Shown: positions 37,801 through 46,597 of the stretch, one piece after another
Position numbering within the stretch: position 1 is the stretch's first letter
Layout of the letters: each line of letters opens with the position of its first letter
Origin: Betaproteobacteria bacterium
Lineage (GTDB): Bacteria; Pseudomonadota; Gammaproteobacteria; Burkholderiales; Rhodocyclaceae
Direction: 5' to 3'
NCBI GenBank assembly: GCA_016709965.1
Contig: JADJLT010000004.1
Coordinates: forward strand, 82,194 to 146,193
DNA: 64,000 bases
The notes under the pieces: generated by a model
Told to the model about the DNA's origin: nothing
Seen by the model: the letters and a program-made list of their open reading frames with translations, nothing else
Database searches by the model: none
Translations under genes and position numbers: made by a program

Positions 37801-40672
37801 GCGCGGCCAGTCCGGCCTCTGGGGCTACGCCATTTCCGGCGACCTGCCTATTGTTTTGCTGCAAATCGGTGATGCCGCCAATATCGATCTGGTTCGCCAA
37901 CTGGTGCAGGCCCATGCCTATTGGCGCCTGAAAGGGCTGGTCGTCGATCTGGTGATCTGGAACGAAGACCACGCCAGCTACCGGCAACGGTTGCAGGATC
38001 AGATCATGGGGCTGATCGCCCTGGGCGTTGAAACCAGCATCATCGACCGGCCGGGTGGTATTTTTGTGCGTCTGGCGGAACAGATTTCGAGCGAGGACCG
38101 CGTCCTGCTGCAATCCGTGGCGCGTGCCGTGATCGCCGATAGCAGGGGCTCGCTGGCCGAACAACTCGACCTGCGGCCGCCGCCTGAGTCGCACGTGCCG
38201 CTTCTCCAGCCGAGCCGGCGCTATCGTCCTGAAGCGCCATCCGCGGCCAGCGTCAGCGGTGCTGATCTGCAGTTCTACAACGGGCTGGGCGGCTTTTCAG
38301 CTGATGGTCGGGAATACGTGATTAATCTGGCCCAGGGCCATCCGACGCCGGCGCCTTGGGCCAATGTGATGGCCAACCCACAGTTCGGTACGGTGATTTC
38401 GGAAAGCGGCAGCGCCTACACCTGGAGCGAAAATGCCCACGAATTTCGCCTGACGCCCTGGCACAACGATCCGATCAGCGATGCCGGTGGCGAGACCATT
38501 TACCTGCGCGACGAGGAAACCGGTCACGTCTGGTCGCCGACGCCCTTGCCGGCGCCAGGCGCCATGCCCTACGAAATTCGTCACGGCTTTGGCGTCAGCA
38601 TTTTCGAAACGGCGGTCGGCGGGATTCGCTCGGAACTCAAGGTCTACGTCGCCATCGACGCCGCCGTTAAATTCTCGATTCTGAAATTGACCAATATTTC
38701 CGGTCGACCGCGGAAGATCTCGGCAACGGGCTATGTTGAATGGGTTTTGGGCGATTTGCGGGCCAAGTCGGCGATGCACGTTACCACCGAAGTCGCTTCC
38801 GGCAGTGGTGCGCTATTGGGGCGCAATCCCTACAGCCCGGAGTTCTCGGGTCGGGTTGCCTTTTTCGATGTCGATGAAACTAACCACACATTAACTGGCG
38901 ACCGCAACGAATTCATCGGGCGCAACGGCACGCCGCAGAATCCGGCTGCATTGAAACGGGCTCGCCTGTCCGGCAAGGTCGGTGCCGGCCTCGACCCCTG
39001 TGGCGCCATTCAGGTCAGCTTTGAACTGGCCGATAGTGAGACACGCGATATTGTTTTCCGCCTCGGTGTCGGCCACAGTGCCGATGATGCCGAGCGTTTG
39101 GTCCAGCGCTTCCGTGGCCCGCTGGCGGCGCGCCAGGCACTCGAAGCCGTCGAGGAGTTCTGGGCTCAGTCACTCGGCGCCGTGCAGGTCGAGACACCCG
39201 ACCCGGCGCTCGATGTCATGGTCAATGGCTGGCTGGTCTATCAGACGCTGGCGTGCCGGATCTGGGCGCGCAGTGGCTACTATCAGTCCGGCGGTGCTTT
39301 TGGCTTCCGCGACCAGTTGCAGGACATGATGGCGCTGATTCATGCCGAACCGGCGCTGGTCCGCGAACATTTGCTACGCTGCGCCGGGCGCCAATTTGCC
39401 GAGGGCGATGCCCAGCACTGGTGGCACCCGCCGTCCGGCCGTGGCGTTCGTACCCGTTGTTCGGATGACTATTTGTGGTTACCGCTGGTTACCTGCCGTT
39501 ATGTGCAGACAACCGGTGACACAGGTGTGCTGGATGAAAGCACTTCTTTCCTCGATGGTCGCCCGGTTAGCCCGCAAGACGACTCCTACTACGATCTGCC
39601 TGTGTTCAGCATTGAATCGGGCAGCTTGTACGAACATTGCGTCCGTGCCATCCGTCACGGATTGCGTTTTGGCAGCCACGGCCTACCGCTGATGGGTTCC
39701 GGCGACTGGAACGACGGCATGAACCGGGTTGGTATTGAGGGGCGGGGCGAGAGCATCTGGCTCGGCTTCTTCCTCCATGAAGTGCTGAAACGCTTTAGCG
39801 AGGTGGCAACAACTCGGGGAGATTCCGAATTCGCCGAATTCTGCCTTGGCGAGGCGGCCCGGCTGCATCAGAACATTGAAGATCAGGGCTGGGATGGCGC
39901 CTGGTATCGTCGCGCGTATTTCGATGATGGTACGCCGCTTGGTTCGAGTAGCAGCGCAGAGTGCCGGATCGACTCAATCTCCCAGAGCTGGTCGGTATTG
40001 TCAGGCGTCGCCAGTGCTTCGCGCGGGCAAATGGCCATGCAGGCTGTCGACGAGCATCTCGTTCATCGTCAGATCGGGCTGGTTCAACTACTTGATCCGC
40101 CCTTCGACCGCTCGCCTCTTGATCCCGGCTATATCCGCGGCTACGTCCCGGGAGTTCGGGAAAACGGTGGACAATACACGCATGCCGCGATCTGGGCGGC
40201 CATGGCCTTTGCCGCGCTCGGCGACAAGGATCGGGCCTGGGAACTGGCTTCGATGATCAATCCGATCAACCACACGCGTTCGGAAAATGCCGTAGCGACC
40301 TACAAGGCCGAGCCTTACGTAATGGCTGCTGATGTCTATGCACTGGCACCGCACACCGGCCGTGGCGGCTGGTCGTGGTATTCCGGTTCGGCCGGCTGGA
40401 TGTACAGGCTGCTCGTCGAATCCCTGATTGGCTTGCGGTTGGAAGGCGGCAGATTACACTTGTCACCCTGCCTACCGGCGAACTGGCCTGGATTCAAGAT
40501 ACGCTACCGCTATCGGACAACGGTTTATCGCATTGCAGTCGCACAAACCAAAGCTGGACCAGGCAGCTTCGTCGTTGATGGCATTGAACAAGCGGACTGT
40601 GTGATTCAGTTGGTGGATGACCAAGCCGAGCATCAGGTCATGATCGCAATCAGTCAGGACGTGGCTATTTGA
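31868..40672 (+). CDS. ndvB: Cyclic beta-1,2-glucan synthase (NdvB/ChvB-like)
   Basis: 2934 residues, the size of ChvB/NdvB. Membrane helices lie at about 425-500 (LPLTIYLGGIAVIAGLLSSS) and 830-1000. Between them is a family-84 glycosyltransferase with LDTDTQLPRDTARQFVG and RQRWLRGDWQ. A large glycoamylase-like region follows (SAWDFGYIPTGKLLER, FYNWYDTQTLQALP), and the end is a GH94 phosphorylase module with GGAFGFRDQLQDMMAL and the acid Asp in GSGDWNDGMNRVG. It starts the chain on itself, elongates, sets length and cyclises. Product is a periplasmic osmoregulated glucan. The terminator abutting the ATG makes the start uncertain; TTG at 31886 has GGAAGG 9 bases before it, and ATG 31985 is also possible. 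Confidence 0.92.
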   Translation: MGRRFNLKSGQSFVEYLRKLGSSFNDSDQTSTPPGEEAPMRAALYSADQMAQHGKALAAEHRLATGSITDRLLGRLADNENTLVDVCRQLTSVAIEKRRVTPAGEWLLDNFYLIEEQIRTAKRHLPKGYSRELPRLGSGPSTGHPRVYDIALETVAHGDGRVDPETLGRFVAAYQTVTELRLGELWAIPIMLRLAVIENLRRVGVHIATGWDERNLAELWADRMIEAAEHDPKNLILTIADMARSKPPMVSAFVAELARRLQGRGPSLALPLTWIEQHLAESGQSIARMVQTENQLQAADQVSISNSIGSLRVIGAMDWQSFVETHSIVEQMLLDDPGGIYGAMDFATRDRYRHATEAIARKSHLSEGALATRVVELARGAALAGVDEPAGHVGYYLIGRGLPQLEDAIGVFHSFPESMCRAAARLPLTIYLGGIAVIAGLLSSSLLIRSMAVGLPLWAIILLGLVAMVATSQLAVSLMNWLASLLVAPHPLPKMDFSEGIPPAWRALVVVPTMLTSAAGIDSLIEALEVRFLANRDPSLHFALLTDFLDAGQESLPGDAALMQLAAEKIDALNLKYGQKIGSTVASIFFLFHRPRRWNAQERVWMGYERKRGKLADLNSLLMSGMRDGFSLIVGDTAALAGTRYVITLDTDTQLPRDTARQFVGTMAHPLNHPRFDDKLQRVVSGYGILQPRVSVSLPGTNRSLLARLYGGEPGIDPYTRAVSDVYQDVFGEGSFTGKGIYDIAAFERALGRCFPENRILSHDLLEGCYARAGLLSDVQLYEDCPASYRADVIRRQRWLRGDWQLASWLFRRVPGEGMCRHKNPLSTLSQWKLIDNLRRSLVPAALSVLLVLGWTVLAPVAWWTLSILGILIVPPIFAALLDAIRQPDEILLRQHLAAVASSAWRHFRQLGFELACLPYEAFFSLGAIIRTTWRLLVSHRRLLEWNPSSEVERQLAGRPRSELADSLRSMWLGPLLAIALGAWLFVANPEILDIAGPVLMLWFASPFLAWWLSRPLAAHKARLSAEQGLFLRRIARRTWAFFDHFVGPNDNWMAPDNYQEYRVAAIAHRTSPTNMGLTLLANLSAWDFGYIPTGKLLERTANTLRTMLGLERCRGHFYNWYDTQTLQALPLLYISTVDSGNLAGHLLTLRGGLLELADAPILQPRLLAGLNDTLGLLAETADDAVADSLSTLRQALDTALLNPPQTVVAMAGLLQQLGEGADKLLAEVDASRLPVDDVLPDSESAEWAQALVGQLAESRAELEQLAPWLSLPPPPAGLEVFARIANEADLPTLRSLARLATERCPDIETHLATDLNADQRAWLVELSHQIVLAGNVATQRIAHIDALAEQSGELAQMDYGFLFDKTRHLLSIGYNVTEHRVDCSYYDLLASEARLCNFVAIAQGQLPQESWFSLGRLLTGTGGEPALLSWSGSMFEYLMPMLVMPTYENTLLDQTCKAAVARQIEYGKQRRVPWGVSESGYNTVDLHLNYQYRAFGVPGLGLKRGLAEDLVIAPYATALALMVAPEAACLNLQRMADQGFVGKYGFFEAIDYTPVRQRRGQSHVVVRSFMAHHQGMSLLALSYLLLNQPMQRRFVADRLFQAVLLLLQERIPKATTLFAHTAELADVRLGAEAEISPIRVFTTPDTPVPEVQLLSNGRYHVMVTNAGGGYSRWNELAITRWREDGTRDNWGNFCYIRDLPSSTVWSTTFQPTLKRPDHYEAIFSEGRAEFRRRDSLNSGEGVFETYTDIVVSPEDDIELRRTKITNLSRQRREIEVTSYAEVVIAPSAADELHPAFSNLFVQSEILHGQNAVLCMRRPRSLDEQAPTMLHLMAVHDAKSLAVSAETDRSRFIGRTRSAANPLAMEQAGQLSGSEGSVLDPIVAIRHRIVLEPEQSVTIDMVTGIAETRAVALDLVEKYQDRHLADRVFELTWTHSQVVLRQLNASEADAQLYARLAGSIIHANASLRADASVLIRNQRGQSGLWGYAISGDLPIVLLQIGDAANIDLVRQLVQAHAYWRLKGLVVDLVIWNEDHASYRQRLQDQIMGLIALGVETSIIDRPGGIFVRLAEQISSEDRVLLQSVARAVIADSRGSLAEQLDLRPPPESHVPLLQPSRRYRPEAPSAASVSGADLQFYNGLGGFSADGREYVINLAQGHPTPAPWANVMANPQFGTVISESGSAYTWSENAHEFRLTPWHNDPISDAGGETIYLRDEETGHVWSPTPLPAPGAMPYEIRHGFGVSIFETAVGGIRSELKVYVAIDAAVKFSILKLTNISGRPRKISATGYVEWVLGDLRAKSAMHVTTEVASGSGALLGRNPYSPEFSGRVAFFDVDETNHTLTGDRNEFIGRNGTPQNPAALKRARLSGKVGAGLDPCGAIQVSFELADSETRDIVFRLGVGHSADDAERLVQRFRGPLAARQALEAVEEFWAQSLGAVQVETPDPALDVMVNGWLVYQTLACRIWARSGYYQSGGAFGFRDQLQDMMALIHAEPALVREHLLRCAGRQFAEGDAQHWWHPPSGRGVRTRCSDDYLWLPLVTCRYVQTTGDTGVLDESTSFLDGRPVSPQDDSYYDLPVFSIESGSLYEHCVRAIRHGLRFGSHGLPLMGSGDWNDGMNRVGIEGRGESIWLGFFLHEVLKRFSEVATTRGDSEFAEFCLGEAARLHQNIEDQGWDGAWYRRAYFDDGTPLGSSSSAECRIDSISQSWSVLSGVASASRGQMAMQAVDEHLVHRQIGLVQLLDPPFDRSPLDPGYIRGYVPGVRENGGQYTHAAIWAAMAFAALGDKDRAWELASMINPINHTRSENAVATYKAEPYVMAADVYALAPHTGRGGWSWYSGSAGWMYRLLVESLIGLRLEGGRLHLSPCLPANWPGFKIRYRYRTTVYRIAVAQTKAGPGSFVVDGIEQADCVIQLVDDQAEHQVMIAISQDVAI

Positions 40673-42449
40673 TCGGTTGCAACGCTTCCAGCCACTTTAC
40701 AAGGGTGTCAAAAAGTATTTCGGGTTCCACGGGCTTTGCGATGAAATCGTCCATGCCGGCATCGATACAGCGTTGAATGTCTTCGATAAACGCATTGGCG
40801 GTCATGGCCAGAATCGGGGTTTTCATGTGTTTTGCCTGTTGCCGAAGGGCCTTGGTAGCGGTCAGGCCGTCCATGACCGGCATCTGCATGTCCATCAGGA
40901 TAAGATCGTAGTCATGGGTGGCGGCAATATCGATGGCCTGGGCACCGTTGTTCGCTACATCGACCAGTAAGCCGATGTCTTCCTGCAAGATTGCCAGCAT
41001 CACTTCCTGGATGACTTGATCATCTTCAACGAGCAGGATGCGCTTGTTACGATGCCTTGTTTTCAAGATGCTTTCGGCATCGGGCTTTGCCGGTTTTGCC
41101 TCGAAATAAGCTGGCGCAGAAACTTCAACGCCGCGCTGCAAGGGGATAGTGAAGGAAAAGGTACTTCCACTACCCAGTGTGCTGCTTACCTCCAGTTTGC
41201 CGTGCATGAGCTCTACCAGTCGTCTTGAAATACTCAAACCAAGCCCGGTACCACCGTACTGTCGGGTCGTGGAGGCATCTACCTGCTCGAAAGGCATGAA
41301 GACCCGAGCCAAGGCATCGGCAGGTATGCCACAACCAGAGTCCTGCACGGTGAAACGGAGAACCATTTCCTTGTTGTTCACAGTATCCAGGACAACCCTG
41401 AGTTCGATCAATCCGCACTCGGTAAATTTGACTGCATTGCTTAACAGGTTCAGCAAGATCTGCTTGAGGTGCAAGGGGTCGCCAATCAGCTCGCATTCGC
41501 GCAGTTCAGGTGCCATGCTTATCCGGAACACCAGATTTTTGGCCTCGATTTTATCGATAACGAGGCTGCTGACCTCTGCCAGCAGTATGTCGAGCTTGAA
41601 TGGCATTTGCTCGATCAAGAGCTGTTCCGCATCAATTTTTGAAAGATCGAGGATGTCGTTGATGATTCCCAGGAGATGTTTGGCTGCGACGTCAATTTTT
41701 TCAAGTTGAGCATTCTGTTGAATATTCAGCCCGGAGCGCCGCATCAGATGCACCATGCCCAAGATAGCGCTCATTGGCGTCCTGATTTCATGGCTCATGT
41801 TGGCAAGAAACGTCGCTTTGGCTCGGTTGGCTGTTTCGGCTGCTCTTGTGGCAGCAGCCAGTTTTTCGCCCCGAATGGCCAGTGAAGCGAGCGCTGCATC
41901 CGAAGCATGCTGGCGACTTAGATCGGTAACGACCAGTCGGCATTCCTGACGATCCTCATCGGCAACACCCTCCATGAAAACATGGATGGGAGCTGACTCC
42001 ACCCTGCCGGGCAGGGTCAGGTTGCAGGACTCCAGTCGGCCCAGCGAGAAAATGTGGTTGATGAATTCCTTGTAGGCGTGCAGCGAATCATGCGCGATGA
42101 ATCGTGATAGATGACAGCGATTCAGTGCCAGAAATGGCGTGCCCAGGAGCTTTCTGGCCATAACGTTGGATTTGGTAATACAACCATTGCGATCAAGGGT
42201 TAAATAAGCGATAGGTGCCAGATCATAAAGTTCAGTCAGTTGCTCAAGATTCCGGGATATTTCCGACTGAGCCTCGATCAGCTCACGATTTTGCATTTCG
42301 AGCTCAACCTGATGGACTTGAAGTTCGTGCAGCAGTCGCATCTGGTCTCCCTGAAGTATGGCCGCCTGCTTGTCTCCTGGCTTGGCATCAAGCTGTTCTT
42401 CGGCTCTGAGCCGCAGTTCGGCGATGGCGATGGGTTCGGTGGCTGTCAT
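40665..42449 (-). CDS. Hybrid sensor histidine kinase with PAS and receiver domains
   Basis: 594 residues. A helical lead (LHELQVHQVELEMQNRELIE) and a PAS domain (LYDLAPIAYLTLDRNGCI) are followed by a HisKA domain with phospho-His in FLANMSHEIRTPMSAI, and HATPase_c (LSNAVKFTE, DSGCGIP, GGTGLGLSISRRL). A C-terminal receiver has its Asp in DLILMDMQMPVMDGLTA. No membrane helix, so it senses a cytoplasmic signal. Its stop overlaps the glucan synthase stop by 8 bases on the other strand; its start overlaps the upstream CheB-CheR stop as TAATG. Confidence 0.92.
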   Translation of the reverse strand: MTATEPIAIAELRLRAEEQLDAKPGDKQAAILQGDQMRLLHELQVHQVELEMQNRELIEAQSEISRNLEQLTELYDLAPIAYLTLDRNGCITKSNVMARKLLGTPFLALNRCHLSRFIAHDSLHAYKEFINHIFSLGRLESCNLTLPGRVESAPIHVFMEGVADEDRQECRLVVTDLSRQHASDAALASLAIRGEKLAAATRAAETANRAKATFLANMSHEIRTPMSAILGMVHLMRRSGLNIQQNAQLEKIDVAAKHLLGIINDILDLSKIDAEQLLIEQMPFKLDILLAEVSSLVIDKIEAKNLVFRISMAPELRECELIGDPLHLKQILLNLLSNAVKFTECGLIELRVVLDTVNNKEMVLRFTVQDSGCGIPADALARVFMPFEQVDASTTRQYGGTGLGLSISRRLVELMHGKLEVSSTLGSGSTFSFTIPLQRGVEVSAPAYFEAKPAKPDAESILKTRHRNKRILLVEDDQVIQEVMLAILQEDIGLLVDVANNGAQAIDIAATHDYDLILMDMQMPVMDGLTATKALRQQAKHMKTPILAMTANAFIEDIQRCIDAGMDDFIAKPVEPEILFDTLVKWLEALQPIK

Positions 42450-44968
42450 TAATCTTCCCGGATCGCCAAGGTTGTCGTATTGCCAGACCTTACTGCCCGG
42501 AGTTCCGCTTCGAGGCGTTTCGCTTCGCTGATATCGATGAAGGTAATTACCACGCCATCGATTACATTTTCCAGCGTCCGGTAAGGCATGATGCGGACGA
42601 TGTACCAGTGCCCATCGTTACTGGTGATCTGTTTTTCGGAGAAAACCAGCGTTCGCAATACCTCCTGCGCATCGTCCTGCAATTCGGGGTAGTCGAGTTT
42701 GTGGACGATATCGGCCAGCGGTCGCCCGATATCGCTCGAAATGAACTTGAAAATGTGGGTCGCCTGGCTGGTAAAGCGCCGTACATGCAGTCTGTTGTCG
42801 ATAAAAACAGTGGCAATGTCGGTGCTGTTCAGCAGGTTCTTCATGTCATTGCTGGTCGCCGACCATTCATCGACTTTTGACTGGAGTTCGGCGTTGACCG
42901 TCTGCATTTCCTCGCGAATGCTCTGAACTGATTCCCGCTCTTTGAGCAGTGCCTGTTCCAGTTCGACGACCCTGGCGTCGGGCTGGTGTTTGCCTATGCG
43001 GCGCTTGGGCACTGTTTTTGCGGCAGCAACATCAGAGAAAACAATCATCGCCATGCCGTGAAGAGGGCCGGGTTCGTCAATGGGGTGAACGGTCAGGTTG
43101 ACACGCGGTGCTTCAGCGTTGCCTTCGATCATCAGATTTTGTACGACGATAGTTTCGAAAGTACGTAGCGCTTTCGGCAGGGCGAGAATCAGTTCCTGAC
43201 GTAAACCATCCCGGGCCATGGCGTGAATATTCCAGTTGGCCTTGCCGGCCGCTGGTTCGAGGTATTTTCCGGTTCGACCACTGATAAAAAGCACGTCTCC
43301 TTCGGCGTTGGTCAGCACGGCGGCCGGCGAGAATTTCTGCAGTAGCAGTTGGTCGGCAAGGGTCTGCAAATTGGCGGGTGGCATGTGTGGTGATGGCATC
43401 AGCGTAAGGTTGGGAGAATTGTCAGTATGGCGGATTGGAAAGTCGACATCGATTGCTCTCAGCTTCGCGTCTTCCCGGCGATAGATTCGCGCCTTGGCTT
43501 CCAGCGGGGAAAAAAACTCGCCAAAATTTCCGATGCTTTCTGCCGAGCCCAGGAAAAGGGTGCCACCGGGTTTCAGGCTGTAGTGAAAGAGCGGAAATAG
43601 TTTTTTTTGCAGGTCGGCGCCCAGATAAATCAGCAAATTCCGACAGGTCAGGATATCCAGCCGGGTAAAGGGCGGATCCATCGTCACATTGTGCGGCGCG
43701 AAGACGATCATCTGCCGGATCTCTTGGCAGATACGAAAGCGGCCATTGTCTTCAACGAAAAACCGCGCCAGACGCTCCGGGGATACGACGCTGGCGATGC
43801 TCGGCGGGTAGAAACCCTGTCGTGCCTTGGCGATCGCATCTGCATCGAGGTCGGTTGCGAAAATCTGCAAGTCGACCCGATTGGCTGGTTTGGCGACATC
43901 GAGGGCCTCGCGGAAGATCATGGCCAGCGTATAAGCCTCTTCACCACTCGAGCATCCGGCGACCCAGGCGCGCAGCAGATTGTCTTGTGCGCTTGTGCGA
44001 ATCAAATCCGGCAACACTTCTTCCTGCAGATAAGCCCAGGCGGCGGGATCGCGAAAGAAACTGGTGACACCGATCAGCAATTCCTTGAAGAGCAGGTCGA
44101 CTTCCTGCGGGTTGGTTTGCAGGAAACTGACGTAGTCGGCTATTCCGGTTAGCCGATGGATGCCCATGCGGCGTTCAACTCGCCGGTAAATCGTGCTTTT
44201 CTTGTAGAGCGAAAAATCGTGCCCGGTCTTGCTTCGCAACAGGATGCAGATTTTTTCGAAGGCGGAACTTTTCGCCTCACTTTCCGGTTCCGAAAAAATA
44301 TCGGGTTCCATATGGTGAGGCGGGTGTTGCCGGCGACTGAGAATCAGTCTGGCCAAGTCGCCCGGCGGGGCAACAATGTCCGCCAGGCGGGCATCAATTG
44401 CGCTATGCGGCATGGCGTCAAACTTGGCTGTAGAGGGCTCCTGGACAAGTGTCAGGCCGCCGCGTTCGCGGATCGTTCGCAGACCTCGCGTGCCATCCGA
44501 ACCCATGCCGGAAAGAATGATGCCGATGGCCTGCTCGTGCCGGTCATCGGCGAGACTGCAGAGAAAGGAATCGATCGGCAAACGCAAGCCCCGTGGCGCG
44601 GCTGGATCGAGAAGATAAAGGGTGTCGTGGAGGATCGAGAGATCCTTGTTGGGAGGGATGACATATACACGGTCCGGCTTGATCTTCATCCGGTTTCCCG
44701 CCTGCGTGACCACCATGGGGGTGGCGCGCTGCAGGAGTTCCGGGAGCATGCCGTGGCGGCTGGGGTCGAGGTGCTGGATAACCACAAAAGCCATGCCACT
44801 ATTGGCTGGGACGCCGACCAGAAATTGCTCAAGTGCTTCCAGCCCTCCGGCTGATGCACCTATGCCGATGATTGGAAAAAGCTGTTCATCAGGAACAGCA
44901 GAAGGAGTGGTGGGGGAACGCCCGGCGTTCCCTAAGGACGACATTTTGTGATCATACTCCCCAGACAA
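42449..44968 (-). CDS. CheB-CheR fusion with C-terminal coiled coil and PAS domain
   Basis: 839 residues. Residues about 30-215 are a CheB methylesterase (Ser in GIGASAGGLEAL, His in IQHLDPS, Asp in SGMGSDGTRG). Residues about 225-490 are a CheR methyltransferase (SLYKKSTIYRRVERRMGIHR, SAM site WVAGCSSGEEAYTLAM, CRNLLIYLG). A coiled coil (ELEQALLKERESVQSIREEM) and a PAS domain (FIDNRLHVRRFT) end the chain. Such fusions modify nearby sensors, here most likely the hybrid kinase translated next. A later ATG at 44944 would avoid overlap with the DUF1840 gene. Confidence 0.92.
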   Translation of the reverse strand: MSGEYDHKMSSLGNAGRSPTTPSAVPDEQLFPIIGIGASAGGLEALEQFLVGVPANSGMAFVVIQHLDPSRHGMLPELLQRATPMVVTQAGNRMKIKPDRVYVIPPNKDLSILHDTLYLLDPAAPRGLRLPIDSFLCSLADDRHEQAIGIILSGMGSDGTRGLRTIRERGGLTLVQEPSTAKFDAMPHSAIDARLADIVAPPGDLARLILSRRQHPPHHMEPDIFSEPESEAKSSAFEKICILLRSKTGHDFSLYKKSTIYRRVERRMGIHRLTGIADYVSFLQTNPQEVDLLFKELLIGVTSFFRDPAAWAYLQEEVLPDLIRTSAQDNLLRAWVAGCSSGEEAYTLAMIFREALDVAKPANRVDLQIFATDLDADAIAKARQGFYPPSIASVVSPERLARFFVEDNGRFRICQEIRQMIVFAPHNVTMDPPFTRLDILTCRNLLIYLGADLQKKLFPLFHYSLKPGGTLFLGSAESIGNFGEFFSPLEAKARIYRREDAKLRAIDVDFPIRHTDNSPNLTLMPSPHMPPANLQTLADQLLLQKFSPAAVLTNAEGDVLFISGRTGKYLEPAAGKANWNIHAMARDGLRQELILALPKALRTFETIVVQNLMIEGNAEAPRVNLTVHPIDEPGPLHGMAMIVFSDVAAAKTVPKRRIGKHQPDARVVELEQALLKERESVQSIREEMQTVNAELQSKVDEWSATSNDMKNLLNSTDIATVFIDNRLHVRRFTSQATHIFKFISSDIGRPLADIVHKLDYPELQDDAQEVLRTLVFSEKQITSNDGHWYIVRIMPYRTLENVIDGVVITFIDISEAKRLEAELRAVRSGNTTTLAIRED

Positions 44969-45272
44969 CAGGCTCGCCGGCTTTCAGCGCGCGTTCGAGC
45001 ATTTCGATGAACGGCGCGGCACGCTGGGGAAGGCTGACTGGCTGCTCGTCGTCAGATTCGATGTCGCTTACGTTGATATTTTGCTCAGGCAGAATGGCCT
45101 TTGCTGCCACGACTGCTTTTTGCAGAATCGATATCGCCTCCGGTAGTTGCTCAACAGTAATGATTCCACGTGTGTCTTCCGGGTTCTTACCGAGCAGGGC
45201 CAGAATTTCCTTGCCGCTTGCTTCAAGCATGATCAGGTCGGCATTGTTGGCTGATTTGAACGTAATTAGCAT
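44952..45272 (-). CDS. DUF1840 protein
   Basis: 106 residues from the ATG at 45272. MLITFKSANNADLIMLEASG and GKNPEDTRGIITVEQLPEAI are typical of DUF1840, a betaproteobacterial family of unknown function. The end, PFIEMLERALKAGEPVVWGV, is also conserved. It lies 5 bases after the Crp-PAS stop and overlaps the fusion gene by 17 bases, so it is part of the signalling operon. Confidence 0.9.
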   Translation of the reverse strand: MLITFKSANNADLIMLEASGKEILALLGKNPEDTRGIITVEQLPEAISILQKAVVAAKAILPEQNINVSDIESDDEQPVSLPQRAAPFIEMLERALKAGEPVVWGV

Positions 45273-45277
45273 GATGA

Positions 45278-46597
45278 TTATTCCTCTGTGTTGATGCTGT
45301 CGGTGACGCGACGCGATGGGTGCGGGAGATTTTCGCTGCCGACACGGGTTTCGATGACAACCATGCGACATTCCCGGCCGTCGTCATCTGGAACGGCCTC
45401 GATACGGATGATGGTTGCCGGACGATGGGCATTGGCTGCCAATATGAAAACGCAGCGGAGCTTCTTTCGCGTGTGGAGAACCTTCTGGATGACGCGATTG
45501 AATGCTTCCTGGCTGTCAGGCTCCAAAAAGGTGACAAAACGATGTCGGCCTTTCTGAGAACCCTTGGTGCCGAGCAGAACGGCACCAGCCAGATTCATGT
45601 CGATAATGACGCCAAGCGGGTCAAGGGTGAAATAGCCGACCGGCGCGAAGTCGTAGATATCAGCATAGCGCTCGCGCAAATTATCCGACTCTTCATAGGC
45701 ATGGAGAAGCTCTTCATTGATCATTTCAAGTTCAATCTGATGAACCTGTAGTTCGTGTACGAGCTGTGCGTTCTCCCAGGCTGTTTTCGGCGCTGGATGC
45801 GAGGATTGTTGCAAGCGGGCCTCGGCACGATTGCGTATGTTCGCAGGGTTGGGGCGAGGGCGGAAAGTGTCTTCAGCATTGGACTGAAGTAAAAATATCC
45901 GGTCGTACTCGCTTTTGACGGCGGCATAGCACTCGCATGTCCGAGCCTCCAGGCCAGGGCGGTCAAGCACGGTGATATGACCACGTGAATACTCTATCAG
46001 TCCCTCCGCCTGTAACTTCCCTGCCGCCTCTGTTACTGCCTCCCGCCGTACCCCAAGCATATTGGCGATCAGCTCTTGAGTCATGTTCAGTTGATTGCCT
46101 GGCAATAGGTCGAGGCTGACCAGAAGCCAGCGGCATAACTGTTGATCAATGGGATGGAACCGATTGCAAACGATGCTTTGCGCCATCTGCGTCATCAGCG
46201 CCTGGGTATAGCGCAAAGCAAGATGATTTAACTCTCCGCCTTGGCCGAGTTCCCAGCGGGCTACCTCCCCCTTTAGCCGATAGGCTGCGCCAGCACTCTG
46301 CACAACTACCCGGTGCGTCGTTGTGTTGCCGCCCAGTACCAATGGAATCCCGACCAGGCCATCGTTACCTGTGATGGCCAGTTCTGCGGTGCCGCCCTTT
46401 TTTGTTGTAAATATCAGGGAGACGATGCAGGTCATCGGAAAATAAATGTATCCCAGCGTATCCCCTGATTCATATAAAACCTGACCTAAGTCCAGATGAA
46501 CAAGTTCAAGGTCGTCTTGCAGGCGAGAAAAATCATTCTTGGCCAGCGAGCCTAGAATTCGGTTCTGCTTAGGGCTGTATATCAATTCGGATTGCAT
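45278..46597 (-). CDS. Crp/Fnr-type regulator fused to a PAS domain
   Basis: 439 residues. Residues about 20-145 form a cyclic-nucleotide-binding-like barrel (LDLGQVLYESGDTLGYIYFP, FTTKKGGTAELAITGNDGLV) and residues about 150-220 a Crp winged helix (MTQELIANMLGVRREAVTEA). Then a linker, LVHELQVHQIELEMINEELL, leads to a PAS domain (IYDFAPVGYFTLDPLGVIID). The linker and PAS match the hybrid kinase of the same operon, an unusual addition to a Crp protein. No FNR cysteine cluster is visible. It is first in the operon and may control it. Confidence 0.88.
   Translation of the reverse strand: MQSELIYSPKQNRILGSLAKNDFSRLQDDLELVHLDLGQVLYESGDTLGYIYFPMTCIVSLIFTTKKGGTAELAITGNDGLVGIPLVLGGNTTTHRVVVQSAGAAYRLKGEVARWELGQGGELNHLALRYTQALMTQMAQSIVCNRFHPIDQQLCRWLLVSLDLLPGNQLNMTQELIANMLGVRREAVTEAAGKLQAEGLIEYSRGHITVLDRPGLEARTCECYAAVKSEYDRIFLLQSNAEDTFRPRPNPANIRNRAEARLQQSSHPAPKTAWENAQLVHELQVHQIELEMINEELLHAYEESDNLRERYADIYDFAPVGYFTLDPLGVIIDMNLAGAVLLGTKGSQKGRHRFVTFLEPDSQEAFNRVIQKVLHTRKKLRCVFILAANAHRPATIIRIEAVPDDDGRECRMVVIETRVGSENLPHPSRRVTDSINTEE

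Noticed and set aside
32600..40354. Several open frames of 60-320 codons on both strands inside the glucan synthase
   Set aside because: All are shadows of one continuous, motif-bearing 2934-codon frame.
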